From: Dickeya lacustris
Lineage (GTDB): Bacteria > Pseudomonadota > Gammaproteobacteria > Enterobacterales > Enterobacteriaceae
Length of the DNA stretch: 64,000 nucleotides
Direction of reading: 5' to 3'
Assembly: GCF_029635795.1 (NCBI RefSeq)
Contig: NZ_CP114280.1
Location: 4,092,001-4,156,000 of the forward strand
Shown here: in pieces, positions 9,529 to 20,300 of the stretch
How the letters are laid out: the number at the start of each line of letters is the position of its first letter
Position numbering within the stretch: the first letter of the stretch is position 1
Position numbers and translations under genes: made by a program
Notes under the pieces: generated by a model
Database searches by the model: none
Seen by the model: the letters and a program-made list of their open reading frames with translations, nothing else
Told to the model about the DNA's origin: nothing

Positions 9529-9672
9529 GATTTGCCCCTTTGAGTTGTTGGTATAAGTAAAATCGAACCAGAGATACCAACAATTTTACCCACAAAAGTC
9601 GTGGGCAGTAGCGTTTTTGGGTGAGCGAGGGTGAACCTAAAGAAGGGGATAACCGATTGATAAAAAGCAAAA

Positions 9673-9700
9673 AAGCAGACGTCAGTGAACGTCTGCTTTC
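9673..9700. terminator. Terminator hairpin carried at the element end
   Basis: AAAGCAGACG pairs with CGTCTGCTTT across a short loop, flanked by A-rich and T-rich runs, so it could act in either direction. It is a near-copy of the hairpin just downstream of tRNA-Asn at 59555-59582. Confidence 0.75.
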
Positions 9701-9708
9701 TTTAAATT

Positions 9709-9724
9709 GGCTCCTCTGACTGGG
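9709..9724 (+). repeat. att-like direct repeat of the tRNA-Asn 3' end
   Basis: TGGCTCCTCTGACTGG matches the complement of the tRNA-Asn 3' end at 59591-59606; after this it diverges (GATCGCC rather than ACTCGAACC). It marks the left boundary of the 23.3-kb segment ending at the repeat at 33039. TACCAACA-type motifs near 9575 resemble those beside the other two repeats and may be integrase arm sites. The short spacer between here and the next gene stop at 9867 shows nothing else. Confidence 0.8.
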
Positions 9725-9866
9725 ATCGCCTTTGCCAGTAACTGGCTAATATTTAAGCTAACTCTCAATTCCCTTTCTGTCAAGACCACCAGAATGACCA
9801 CCTAAAATGATAGGTATTACGTTGTTGATTATCATCCTGCAATTTATGGAAATCGAATGATCGCTT

Positions 9867-12800
9867 CTACCTCTTGTTTATGATATTGCTAACTACACCC
9901 AAAAGAAGATGACTACGGAGTTGCTCAGGATCGCCCATTGCGTACTTTATCAATTCATCATTATACAGAACGTCCCGATAATTTTGTGATAGGCGGTCAA
10001 TCAGGGAATTGCATTCGTCCTGTATTGATATTATGACATTTTCAACCTTGGGCACTTTTGAGAATAGTTGCAACCGACTGGTCAATGCAAAAATCCACAA
10101 ATTTATAAAATGTGAGTAACTATAAATTCTCCAGTCCACCTGAGCTGCAATAGGCTTTCTGATATTACGAGCCATTTTATCAGCTATTATCTTGATGTTA
10201 TTAACAATTATCAACTGATCTATTCCGCTTAAGCAACTGAAAAGAATCACCAACTCATCAGTGAAAGCACCTTCACGTTTCATGTTGAAAAATATATGCT
10301 GGTCACCGCCTTCGGGTTTCCATTGTACAACCAGGTCTTCCAGCCACTGGAAGGCTATCTGGTTTGGATTAACTACCCCTTGTTCAAGCATTGGAACAAG
10401 CATTGCCTCCAAAATCCATGCTGTCATATGATGCAACCTTCCAGAATGGCCGCGAACAGGCTCGAGCAGTTCACGAAATTCCTGATCCGCTAATGGTTGC
10501 TGAATTAACGTTCCCAAGTGTTTAACGAGCGCTTCGCGACTATCTGATTGAAAATAATTCGCCTCATTAATCAGCCAACAAAGGATGTAGAGTTTTTCCT
10601 TGGTGCTGAAACAATCTAATTTGTCAAAATGTTGTATTGCATCATCGTTATTCTTTATTTGGTTGCTCAGAAAATGCAGGCCAATCCATTGTAAAATAGG
10701 GGTGCCACTTGATATAAGTGCGTTTACGGATTCCTGACGATTCCCGTGATATAGGTCAACACATATATGGCGGAGGGCTGTCGTGATAAGGTCATACAGG
10801 CGAACTTGAGATTTAGCCCACTTAACATTACCATGTGACCATGAGTTGATTTGTTCAGAAAGCCACCTGACAAACCTAACTGGTGCTTTCATCCACATTA
10901 GTGTAATTGCGTAATAATCTCCGTACAGGTAACTCCCGGGAGAATAACTAAAAATTCGCTCCGGTGGACCGCCATCTTTGAGCCAAAAGTGAAGATCTTT
11001 ATCAAGGTATTGGTCATAGTCTATGAGTAACTTTGAGTGCTTCCTGTGATCAAGATGTACTTGCCTGTTAGCGTCAAGATATTGAACAAGTTTGTCCTCT
11101 ACGGATGACAGTAACGGTCTATTACCCATTCGGTACAATTCACCTGCAGGTAAATTTGCCAGAACCTTACCAAAAGCATCCCAATTACAGTTGAATGGTT
11201 CTAGATCAAACCCCGTTTCCCAGAAGCGTGAAGGAATGTCGCCAAATATCTGCTCATTGAGTTTATCATCTTTGTACAAATCCAGTTTTCCAGCCGTCTC
11301 TCTAAGCTTATCTCCGTACAATCCCTTCATCTCAGGAAGATTTAACCACCAAGAAAAAACATCACCACTGTGCTTAAAATCAAATGGTGTTAAATACTTG
11401 AAATTAGTTTTTCCGGGATTAATGTCATGATCCCGTGAATCGAAAATCACTTTCCCGATTTTTGATTCTTCTGTCGTATATAGTGATGATTCAATCAGGT
11501 CATCCATATAGCTGAAAACATCTGGCAGTACATCTCCAGGAATAGATGTTACCAGCAATGGATTATTTTCATTTGCCAGTTGTATAGAGTTTGAGACATG
11601 GTAACCCACTACAGGGAGACCTTGAGGAGAACGAACAAGAATCATTCGATCATGTATTTTTTCTGCGGGCAGTGCAACAACACGCAGATGCACGTTACCG
11701 AAAGAAGAATTTCCCCATTCTTGGCATTTCTGAATTAGATTTTGAATACGATCTTGCGCGGCTTTACAGTCTGTAATTTGTTGGGAGGTTTCATTAATTT
11801 GTTTACTAACATCGACCTGTATTGTGGTATTGATTTTCTGCAAATTGGTAGAACTTTGTGGCTTTTCGGAAGTAAAAATTAAATAGTCCCCGTTTTTCGT
11901 CCCCATACGATTGAGTAATTCTATACCCACATCCTCCATGTACGGATCAAACCAGGCAATTTGTGCTGTGGGATATGCATCAAAAGTCTTGCGGAGCCAC
12001 GCCACCAGTTCCAGACGGCTCATGCCTCTGCTATCGGAAAGTTTAGGAAAGAATTGAGATTCTGATTTTTTCGGAAGCAAACGAGTCAGAGACCTTGCAA
12101 CAGTATAATTAAGATCAACCCATGGGTCGTCCCGATAATTACCATAAACGTGCCGTGAACGTATGGTTGAACGACTTATCTCCCATGCACTTTCAAGTCT
12201 GTGTCGTTCCCCTTTGGGAACCTGTTTTGCCAGCCAGTCAGTTTTATCTCCGGTTCTGATTGATTGATATACATTTAAATTCATATTCATGCTGCGATTA
12301 AATTTATGTCCATCTAAAACACACATAAATGCTTCGTCGGTATCATCTGGTTGTGCCAAGATTTCAAGAGTATAGGCGGTAGCTGTTTGCTTTTTAAATG
12401 AGTCCACATCAAATCGCTTCGTTATAGGGTAGGTTTCGTTTTTGTCTATGGTCGTTACATGCGTCGATTGCAGGCAATCGCCACTAAAGGATTTAATGAT
12501 TACAAGAAGCTTAGCTGGAAAGTGTGTAAGTGATTCAAAAAGTGTCAGTGAAGTAAGCTCACCTTTAGTTTTAAAAGAAATTCGAGAGGCTTCTTTACGA
12601 TTGAGCGCTGGTGCACAAAGGAATTCAAAATCACCAAAACGCCATGCGTCATATTCAGCAAATGCCATACCGGTATCGGCATCAATTGAATCGCAGGCAA
12701 TTCTTGCTACACGAGCAGCATTCTTACTGTCGAAACTCTCAAACAGAGATGCTTTACTTACTGAGGAGATGGCCCCACTGTCGTAGCTGGCATATGAACT

Positions 12801-13256
12801 GGGACTGAGTTTTTTTGTCACGGATTTGAAATAATCACGTGTCGGTAAATGCATCACGGGCCGAACGCATGTGTCTGGTTTAAAAGTGACGAACTTAAAA
12901 AGTTTAATAATTTTCTCATCGGCATCGATGTTTGCAGCGATGCTGGCATCGTGGATCGTTGAACCTTTAATCAAGCTCTCAGCAAAGAGTTTCAGAGAAC
13001 TAGCTGAAATATAAACAGTAAATGGGAGAACGCGAACGGAATCTTGTTCTGACAATTTTGTCATTTTACCCTTAACATTACCTCTCCATTGGCTACCAAT
13101 AAAATCTGCTGGAAGCGCACGGCCATAAAGCCATTTAACCTGTGTCTCCTCAGCACTCTTGAACTCCATGAGCCAAATCTGGAGAGCGCAGGCTTGCTTG
13201 TCCGCTCCAAATATGTCATAAAAACGTGGATCTAATATTAAATTATCAAAATTCAT
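9867..13256 (-). CDS. Large PLD-like protein of a three-gene putative defence operon
   Basis: An 1129-aa soluble protein and the last gene of the minus-strand operon. Around residue 437 it has AWFDPYMEDVG and near 534 EKIHDRMILV. An FDPY segment followed by an HDR segment is the pattern of phospholipase-D-like domains found in nuclease/defence proteins (the His acts as nucleophile). The N-terminal ~300 residues may correspond to the family named after Vibrio VPA1262, but I recall that only loosely. The C-terminal half is helical with no recognised motif. It begins 288 bp after the 257-aa gene; SD GAGGGA lies close before ATG 13256. Inference: effector or partner of the STAND NTPase upstream. 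No transmembrane segment is evident. Confidence 0.6.
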   Translation of the reverse strand: MNFDNLILDPRFYDIFGADKQACALQIWLMEFKSAEETQVKWLYGRALPADFIGSQWRGNVKGKMTKLSEQDSVRVLPFTVYISASSLKLFAESLIKGSTIHDASIAANIDADEKIIKLFKFVTFKPDTCVRPVMHLPTRDYFKSVTKKLSPSSYASYDSGAISSVSKASLFESFDSKNAARVARIACDSIDADTGMAFAEYDAWRFGDFEFLCAPALNRKEASRISFKTKGELTSLTLFESLTHFPAKLLVIIKSFSGDCLQSTHVTTIDKNETYPITKRFDVDSFKKQTATAYTLEILAQPDDTDEAFMCVLDGHKFNRSMNMNLNVYQSIRTGDKTDWLAKQVPKGERHRLESAWEISRSTIRSRHVYGNYRDDPWVDLNYTVARSLTRLLPKKSESQFFPKLSDSRGMSRLELVAWLRKTFDAYPTAQIAWFDPYMEDVGIELLNRMGTKNGDYLIFTSEKPQSSTNLQKINTTIQVDVSKQINETSQQITDCKAAQDRIQNLIQKCQEWGNSSFGNVHLRVVALPAEKIHDRMILVRSPQGLPVVGYHVSNSIQLANENNPLLVTSIPGDVLPDVFSYMDDLIESSLYTTEESKIGKVIFDSRDHDINPGKTNFKYLTPFDFKHSGDVFSWWLNLPEMKGLYGDKLRETAGKLDLYKDDKLNEQIFGDIPSRFWETGFDLEPFNCNWDAFGKVLANLPAGELYRMGNRPLLSSVEDKLVQYLDANRQVHLDHRKHSKLLIDYDQYLDKDLHFWLKDGGPPERIFSYSPGSYLYGDYYAITLMWMKAPVRFVRWLSEQINSWSHGNVKWAKSQVRLYDLITTALRHICVDLYHGNRQESVNALISSGTPILQWIGLHFLSNQIKNNDDAIQHFDKLDCFSTKEKLYILCWLINEANYFQSDSREALVKHLGTLIQQPLADQEFRELLEPVRGHSGRLHHMTAWILEAMLVPMLEQGVVNPNQIAFQWLEDLVVQWKPEGGDQHIFFNMKREGAFTDELVILFSCLSGIDQLIIVNNIKIIADKMARNIRKPIAAQVDWRIYSYSHFINLWIFALTSRLQLFSKVPKVENVIISIQDECNSLIDRLSQNYRDVLYNDELIKYAMGDPEQLRSHLLLGVVSNIINKR

Positions 13257-13544
13257 AGTTCCCTCAGAAGATTAGTGAAGTAGACAACTTTTTAGTGATA
13301 ATGCGTCAGTTGTATGCCAGTTTTAGTTCAATGCATTTTTTTGATATTTCCATTTTCTCAGTCATTAGCCGGTACTATTTCAGTATCGGACTATTCAGGA
13401 ATTCATGAGGTTGAGCACTTTTGTATTCCGTCAATCAGCGTTTCATGATCCCCCAAAGCCTAATTCAGCGACCAGAAAAGATAAAAAGTAAGGTTGTTAA
13501 ATTGTTGCCTTACTAAACCGTACTAATTATTAAAGTGAGTAATG

Positions 13545-14318
13545 TCATAGGATTGTATCATCCTCTGTTTGCTCATCTTCAATTGCTGGTAGGGCCTCAA
13601 GTTGTGATTTGAGTTGTTCGTCTAACTGAGTGGCCAATGAAAGAAATGCGGCAAGATTTTTTTGTCGTTTTTCCAGAACTCGCCGTTGCGCACTGCTGGG
13701 ATGAGTTGTGTTTGCTGGGTTCCCACGTAATTGAAAAATACGAAATTCAATTAGATCAATGTCGTCGTCTAATCCAGCTTTTTGTGCCAGTTCCACCCAT
13801 TCTTGAGATTTATCAATAGAATTTTCTGCGGCTAAAGAGAGGCAATAATCAATCAGGATTTTTGAAGACGAATCGATATTTTCGGCCACTTTTAACCATT
13901 TCTGAGTTTCCGTAGATTCCTTTTCTCTATTCGTTAGCCCTGGGTGGGGAAAGAAGTATCTCGGCTGTTGGTTTTCAGGATCAAGACTTTCTAAAGCCCT
14001 TAGGATGGGTTCTAGCTCTTTAAATGGCTTATTGCCAAATGGTAATTCGTAGCGGTTAGCCCAGAAGGCCCAAACTGAGCCCCTGATCTCCAACTGTTTC
14101 GCGATGCGCACAGTTTCATTCGTGGTATTTTCTGCGTCGTAAATCAGTTCTGCAATATGGTGAGCCATCCAACGGCCTAACGTATCAGCAGAATTGTTTA
14201 ACTCAAGTTCTTCAACCAGCTTTTTCCCCAGTTGTATAATTGCCGTGTAGCGTTCGGAAGATTCCGTCATGTTTAACGAGGAAGATTCTGGTACTTGAGG
14301 GGATATTCTCGAGCTCAT
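13545..14318 (-). CDS. Acidic helical protein, middle gene of the putative defence operon
   Basis: Not recognised. From ATG 14318 it is ~257 aa, mostly helical, with a very acidic tail (EALPAIEDEQTEDDTIL). Upstream in-frame starts exist at 14324 and 14336; I choose 14318 because GGAG lies eight bases before it. The start lies inside the 3' end of the STAND gene, giving a ~107-base overlap in another frame, so translation is probably coupled to it. No catalytic motif is visible. It may be an adaptor or regulator of the two large flanking proteins. Confidence 0.7.
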   Translation of the reverse strand: MSSRISPQVPESSSLNMTESSERYTAIIQLGKKLVEELELNNSADTLGRWMAHHIAELIYDAENTTNETVRIAKQLEIRGSVWAFWANRYELPFGNKPFKELEPILRALESLDPENQQPRYFFPHPGLTNREKESTETQKWLKVAENIDSSSKILIDYCLSLAAENSIDKSQEWVELAQKAGLDDDIDLIEFRIFQLRGNPANTTHPSSAQRRVLEKRQKNLAAFLSLATQLDEQLKSQLEALPAIEDEQTEDDTIL

Positions 14319-17300
14319 TTTCATTACTCCGCCCATATCTGTCGCTCCGCGAGTAGCGATTTACATCAACCTCTATAATGAGATCCATGTTTAATGTAGC
14401 TAACACGTTTTTGATAAAATCCACCGAGGCGCAAAGTTTGTGACCACTTGGTTTTTCGTCTTCATTTTTTTCTGCTAGGTTACCCCAGATACTGGAGATC
14501 ATTTCTGGTTCGGTGCTATGAGTGGTATGCCATACTCGCTGGTCTTTATCTGTAGTTAATTTCATGGCTTCAACGATAAACGGCGCTGGCTTAGGTAACG
14601 GGAATGTTACATCACCAGCCCATGGGTCGTGTTTATCAATGCCTTTATATTCACTGATGTCTTTAATCCATCCCTTTAATTGATAGGACATATGATCAAT
14701 TTCCATATCCTCACCAGCACTGGGAATTTTATAGTCATATACATTTTCGGCAGTTTGTAGTGCCCGGAGTAAAGAGAATGATCTTTCAGGTGAAACTAAG
14801 GCCGTATAAACGGAAACTGATTCTCTTCGATCCGTACGGTTCTCTGACCAGTGCCCCCATACGGTTAGCAATCCAGCTGCGGGACTTAATGCTTTGTCAA
14901 AAATGTTTTCTGAAATTGATCCCAGCCATTCATTGAGATTACCAGAAGTATCATTAATCCAGCTTGGTCTGATCTCGGGTTGCGGATCTCGCCGATCAGC
15001 GAGCCAACGGCCATCGCGGCGTGAAATATCATGTCTTTTGAGCCAATCCTGAAAAACATCTTCTACTTCGTCGTAACGACGATCAACCAGAGGTTTAGTC
15101 GCTAGTAGCTTTCCAGCGCACATGAACATTGCATGATAGTGGAGATAAAAGTGGTAATCATCAACACGTGGATAGGAGCCATGGCTGTGATGATTATCTC
15201 TGTCTTGATAGTAGCGTCGTTTATTACGCTCATCTTCTTTCCAGTTACGGCTTCCTTTGAAACCAAAGTCATTGCGAATAATACGTAACATTTCAGGTTC
15301 AAGCTGTTTTTGAGATACTCCAAAACAGCGGCCTAAAGGTTTCAGCCAATATGGGCCAAAATCGATACCAAAAGTGTACGAATCTTCGCCTATTAGGCTT
15401 TCAGATTGGCTCACTGTAGGGTCATATGTTGACTGGTTTATGTTGCAAAGTTTGTCCCTTTCTTGATTGGTTATAGATATCAACCTGGCTTCACTAAGTG
15501 CGAGCAGGGTTCTGGCGGCAAAAAGACGGATTAATACATGTGGCTGTTCACTTTTGGCATAGCGATAAAAATAATCGGTGTAGGGTATCAATGCTTTTCC
15601 GTCATCTTGTGCGGCACGTGCAACAGCAATTAATAACCATAATTGAGCGTGAAGGGTATAGAAGGGAAGATTACGATCGCAAAAAGGCTGCGTCGAGTAA
15701 TTTTCTGCATGTTGAAATATTCCTTGAAGCACTTCGGAACGTTCTAGTCGACAAAGCATAAGAACTGCATGGGCGGCTTCCCAGCGAACGGTTGATTCTG
15801 GCGACGCTAGCCTGGCCCATATATACCCCGCAAGAGAATCCTCTATCTGAGTTGGGGGAACTAATGTAGGTCCCCATGGGCCATCACCATCTTCCTCTTT
15901 CAATACTTCATTGAATAAGTCCAGTCCATAAGACAGAACATTTAATGCTTCTTCTGGGGTCAATCTATTAACCAATAGCCCGACAAGGCTAAACAACTGT
16001 CGTGAATCTGATGGTTCTGGTGATTCAGATGTCGCATTTAGAACAATACTGATTAACTCATCTTCATTGAGCCCGGAAAGTTCGCTGGCAACCTTAAAAG
16101 GGAACACTTCGTAGTAGCGATGCTTTCTAATAAGCATGCCGAACCGCTGGCAGTAACTTTTGGTTACTGAAGCAATAGCTGTTTTTATGCTTAACCGGGT
16201 TGTCCATTCCTCAGGGATGGATTCAAGAAAAGTCCCGAAGCTATAAAGGCTGATCTCAGATAAGTTACCAAAAGCGTTAATAAAGTCTTTTTCTTTGCCA
16301 AAACTAATACGAGTTATCGCCTCTTGAATAAATAACTCGGTTGAATAGAGATCAGGTTCATGACGGAAGTTTTGGTATGCGATAGAAATCCCTTCCGATG
16401 TGGATAAATCACACATGTTAAAAACTCTTTGCCATGCTGCTTTAGCTTTTTCGTCAATTTCGGTGGCGTGGTCGCTTGTTGATTCCAAATCTGATCTGGA
16501 CTGATCTTCATCTGAAATGTATATATTAAGAACAGTGGGATCTATTCCGATGGATAAAGCAATGGTTTTAATTCGTGCTAATTTTTCTGAACGAGGTGAG
16601 GTGAACTGGATGTAATTATAAATCCATTGAAAAAGCGTTTGTCTGTCCTGATCATTTTTACATAAAGGCAAAGCAGCCATCAACAACTTATCTTCGTCCC
16701 ACGCTTCCCGGAAAGGGATTAATGCTATTGCATCAAGTGGATTGATTTTATTTTTCTTTACTAGTTGTTCTATCGTTAGCGCCAGTATATTTCGGTGATC
16801 ACCAAACGTACGATCTCGCCAACGGCTAATGATGGCCAGAGTGGAAGATGGGCATAATTCAGACAACGCTTTGATCGTATCATTCCATGCAAAATGTTTA
16901 TCACGATCAACATATTCTCGAGTGACTTCGGCACAGCGTGAAAATTTATAGGCAATTTCTGGTGATGCTATGTTTTTGTCGGCAATGTATTCTGCCAGAT
17001 CAAGTAATGCTCCCCATCGTTCCAGATTTTCATCACCGAGTTTATTGGTGACCTCAATAGCGAGGTTAAAATATTCTTGAGCTTCTGACTTATCGAGTAA
17101 AATAAGCGATCTAGCTATATCGATATAGTTCTCAGCCTTGGTTTGTGCGTCAGTGTGGTCATCCTTCCACAAAGATAGTGCCTGTTGCGTGAAGATAAAT
17201 GAAAATTTTTCAAGCCCAATTATCTGCGAGCAAAGACGGGAAAATCTGTGCAATGTCGGTGTAAAGACCCGATTGTCTTTATGCTGATACCATGCAATGA

Positions 17301-20300
17301 TTTCTTCGATATCAGTACAGCTAATATTTCCGACTTCAGATAAAATATCGAACCAGATATTAACTATTTCATCACTGCTAGAGGAATGTTCCGAGTATGA
17401 ATAACCTTTTATTTCTGCTGATAACTTTTTTGCATCAGCGAGTTGATTCTCTAACTCAGCCTTGGGTACTTTCCCTAAAAAAGCTTTAGCCCATAAGTTA
17501 TACCAAGGAATTAACACACCACTATGTTGCTTTAGTTCGCGAAGCTCCTGTGATTCACTATACTTTTTTTCAGCATTAATTTCTTCAATGATCTTATCAG
17601 ATGCAATATCGTTCAAGCTTAATAGTGAATTGCTTAATACAGCGCGCAGTGCATACATTCGTATATATTGCACACGTTCTTTACTGTACTCAGAGGACAG
17701 GGTATTAGGAGGGGATTGGGGTAGATAGCGGTTTAAAAGAGTTACAGCTTCTTCAGCATTACAAATATTAAGCTGCAACGCCATTTCAGTTATGTTCGTT
17801 ATTGCCGCTATTGTTTGATTATCATACGAGTATCTGATTTTAATGTGAAGATGAGAACTAGCCAATAAACGGTAGCCTCTCTTAATAGATTGCTCAGGTA
17901 ATTGATAATGGAATTTTCTAGCAATCAGCACAATCGCCAAAATTAATCCAAGATCATTTCCTGCCGCAATCGCTAACTGGTTCAGGTCAGTATAACGGCC
18001 GTGATCCAGTAATTGTTTAGCAATGATTATGCCAGCATCGAAAGATAATTCTCGAGGTCGCCATTGGCGAAGGCTTCTTGCTGCTTCATCTGCCCCATGA
18101 ATATTAAGATAGGCGATCGCCATAACCGCTCTATCCTGAGCGGTTACGTTTTCTCTGCTGCGTTCAGCATCATTTAGTGAACTCCAATTATCTAACCATT
18201 CCAAAGCGATACGCAGTCGGCTACGGGCGTCACCAGAGAGCTCAGGAAATTCCGATAAAAGTGCAGAGTTATAGACGTTTTGTGACCCAACCCAACCAGT
18301 ATCAGAGAAGGCACGGCGTGAGATAAGCTCCTGGACACTGTGGCTGTCCATAAATTTTGCGGTCAGATCTAGATTATCCTGCAATAATTTTCGCTGCCTG
18401 CTGTCGCCAGCACTTTCTCCACCTGCTTTGAGCGCAAGTTTTGCAGCATCCTGATATTTCTCAAGGCGTAACGCTGCTTTCAGGGCAAACTGCAGTCTTT
18501 GAAATTCAACATCACGACGTTCGATAGGACTCGTTTCTGGCAACCCTTGTGATGTCATTGCCAGAGTGACGAGTTCCGAAAATTGCCCAGCCTCAAGCAT
18601 TAACGGTGGTAATACTGACGCAGCATAGGCACTGTTTTTTGTTAACGGCGTCAGTCGGGCAATAAACTGACGAAGCTCTTTTTCTTTAGGGCGATATCGT
18701 TCCTGAAACCAAGTTTCAGCGGGTTCATCAAAGAACTGGATAGTATCCCCATTGACGATCAACGGCCGCCCAAGATCCAACGCAAAACTTTTTATTGCGG
18801 ATTCATCAATTTCGGCGATGGCAGACAAAATAGAGATGGGAATGAGTGGGCGAAGTACCGCCAGTGCTGCACAAATAAAATCGATCTGCGTACGTTCTGT
18901 ATGCCCAGTAGCATCTTTCAACTGGCCGATGGCGGCTTCGAGTACTTCTCCGATAGTATTTTCCACCGTTTTGGGATTAGGACCTAATAATCTCAATGTT
19001 TCTGGCAGTGATAAACGTCGCGAAAGTGACAATGCCTGAACTCTGGGGTTATGAGAGCTCAGTCTATGGAATTCATCCACATCCTGCTCATTTGCATCCG
19101 GGAATATTCCACGCAGGTGTGCGGCAGTTTCGTTACGGTCGAAAGGTTGTAACGTCAGGCTGGGCGTGCCGGTGCGTGGATCAAGCAGGCTCTGCCTATG
19201 TGGTCTGCATAGTGCAACAAGACAAACTCCTGCGGGAATATTCTCTCTGAGTAGATCTCTTATAAATGAACGTGACTCGTTGATTTCGTCTGCAGCCATT
19301 TGTGCATTATCTGCGGCATCAACAATAATGCACAATATTGCCTCAGGATGTGACGCTCGAAGCGTGGAAATTCCCTGAGAAATACGATGCATAAATGCAC
19401 GCATATAGTGAGAAATGTCAGTACTGGCGTTCGGAATTAAAGGATGGCATAGGCCATGTGAGGCTATCTCATTGGCAATCTGCACTAACGCGGTTCGGTG
19501 GTGATGACGATAGGCCGAAGCATTACGATATTGTCCATTACCAAAGCAGTCATACAGAATACTGACTGACCCCTCAGGCAGGTGTTGATGAATGCGGGTT
19601 GAGAAAATTGATTTGCCGACACCTGCGTCGGCATGAACGATGATAGGTGAGTCCATAGACTCAACAATATTTTTGACTAGTGAAATCTCTTGTATTCGAG
19701 GTATCACATTTTCAATTTTCTCTATCAGGCAAGGTGCGGGGAACAGATCTGTTTCGTCTACCCCTAACGCACGTAAAACATCCATTCTGGTAATCGCTGG
19801 ATCTGATGCACTTTCTGATAGCGCCTTCCGGGTAATAAGTTCTTTTAGATTCAGCGGGGCTTGGGTGTCAAGGTCAGGGAGATATCCGTTAGATTCTCTC
19901 AGGAGAATATTTCGCTGTTCCCAGTAACCATCCTGTCGTTCTTCAATGTGAAGCATTTGGCAAAAGGACACCAACCTTTGATCTTCCAGACCTGTGAATT
20001 TTTTTAGTTTAGCAAGGTCGTCTGGATGGCGAGGAGGGCGTTGATTTGCCATATCTGTAATTGCTTCACTGAAACTCGTACTGACAGGGCGGTTAGTGAC
20101 AAACCATAATTCAAGCTTAGTATGCAAGGATTCAGCAGGAAATCGCTGCAAAAGTTCTTTATACCGTTTAGCGAATCCTTCTATCGTTTTCTGTAATCCG
20201 CTGGGGGGCCATGCAGTTTCAGCATGTAATGTTGAATGCTTCAATTGCATATATCTGACAGTAGTAGCTTGCTCGAACTCATTACTGCCATAGTATTCGG

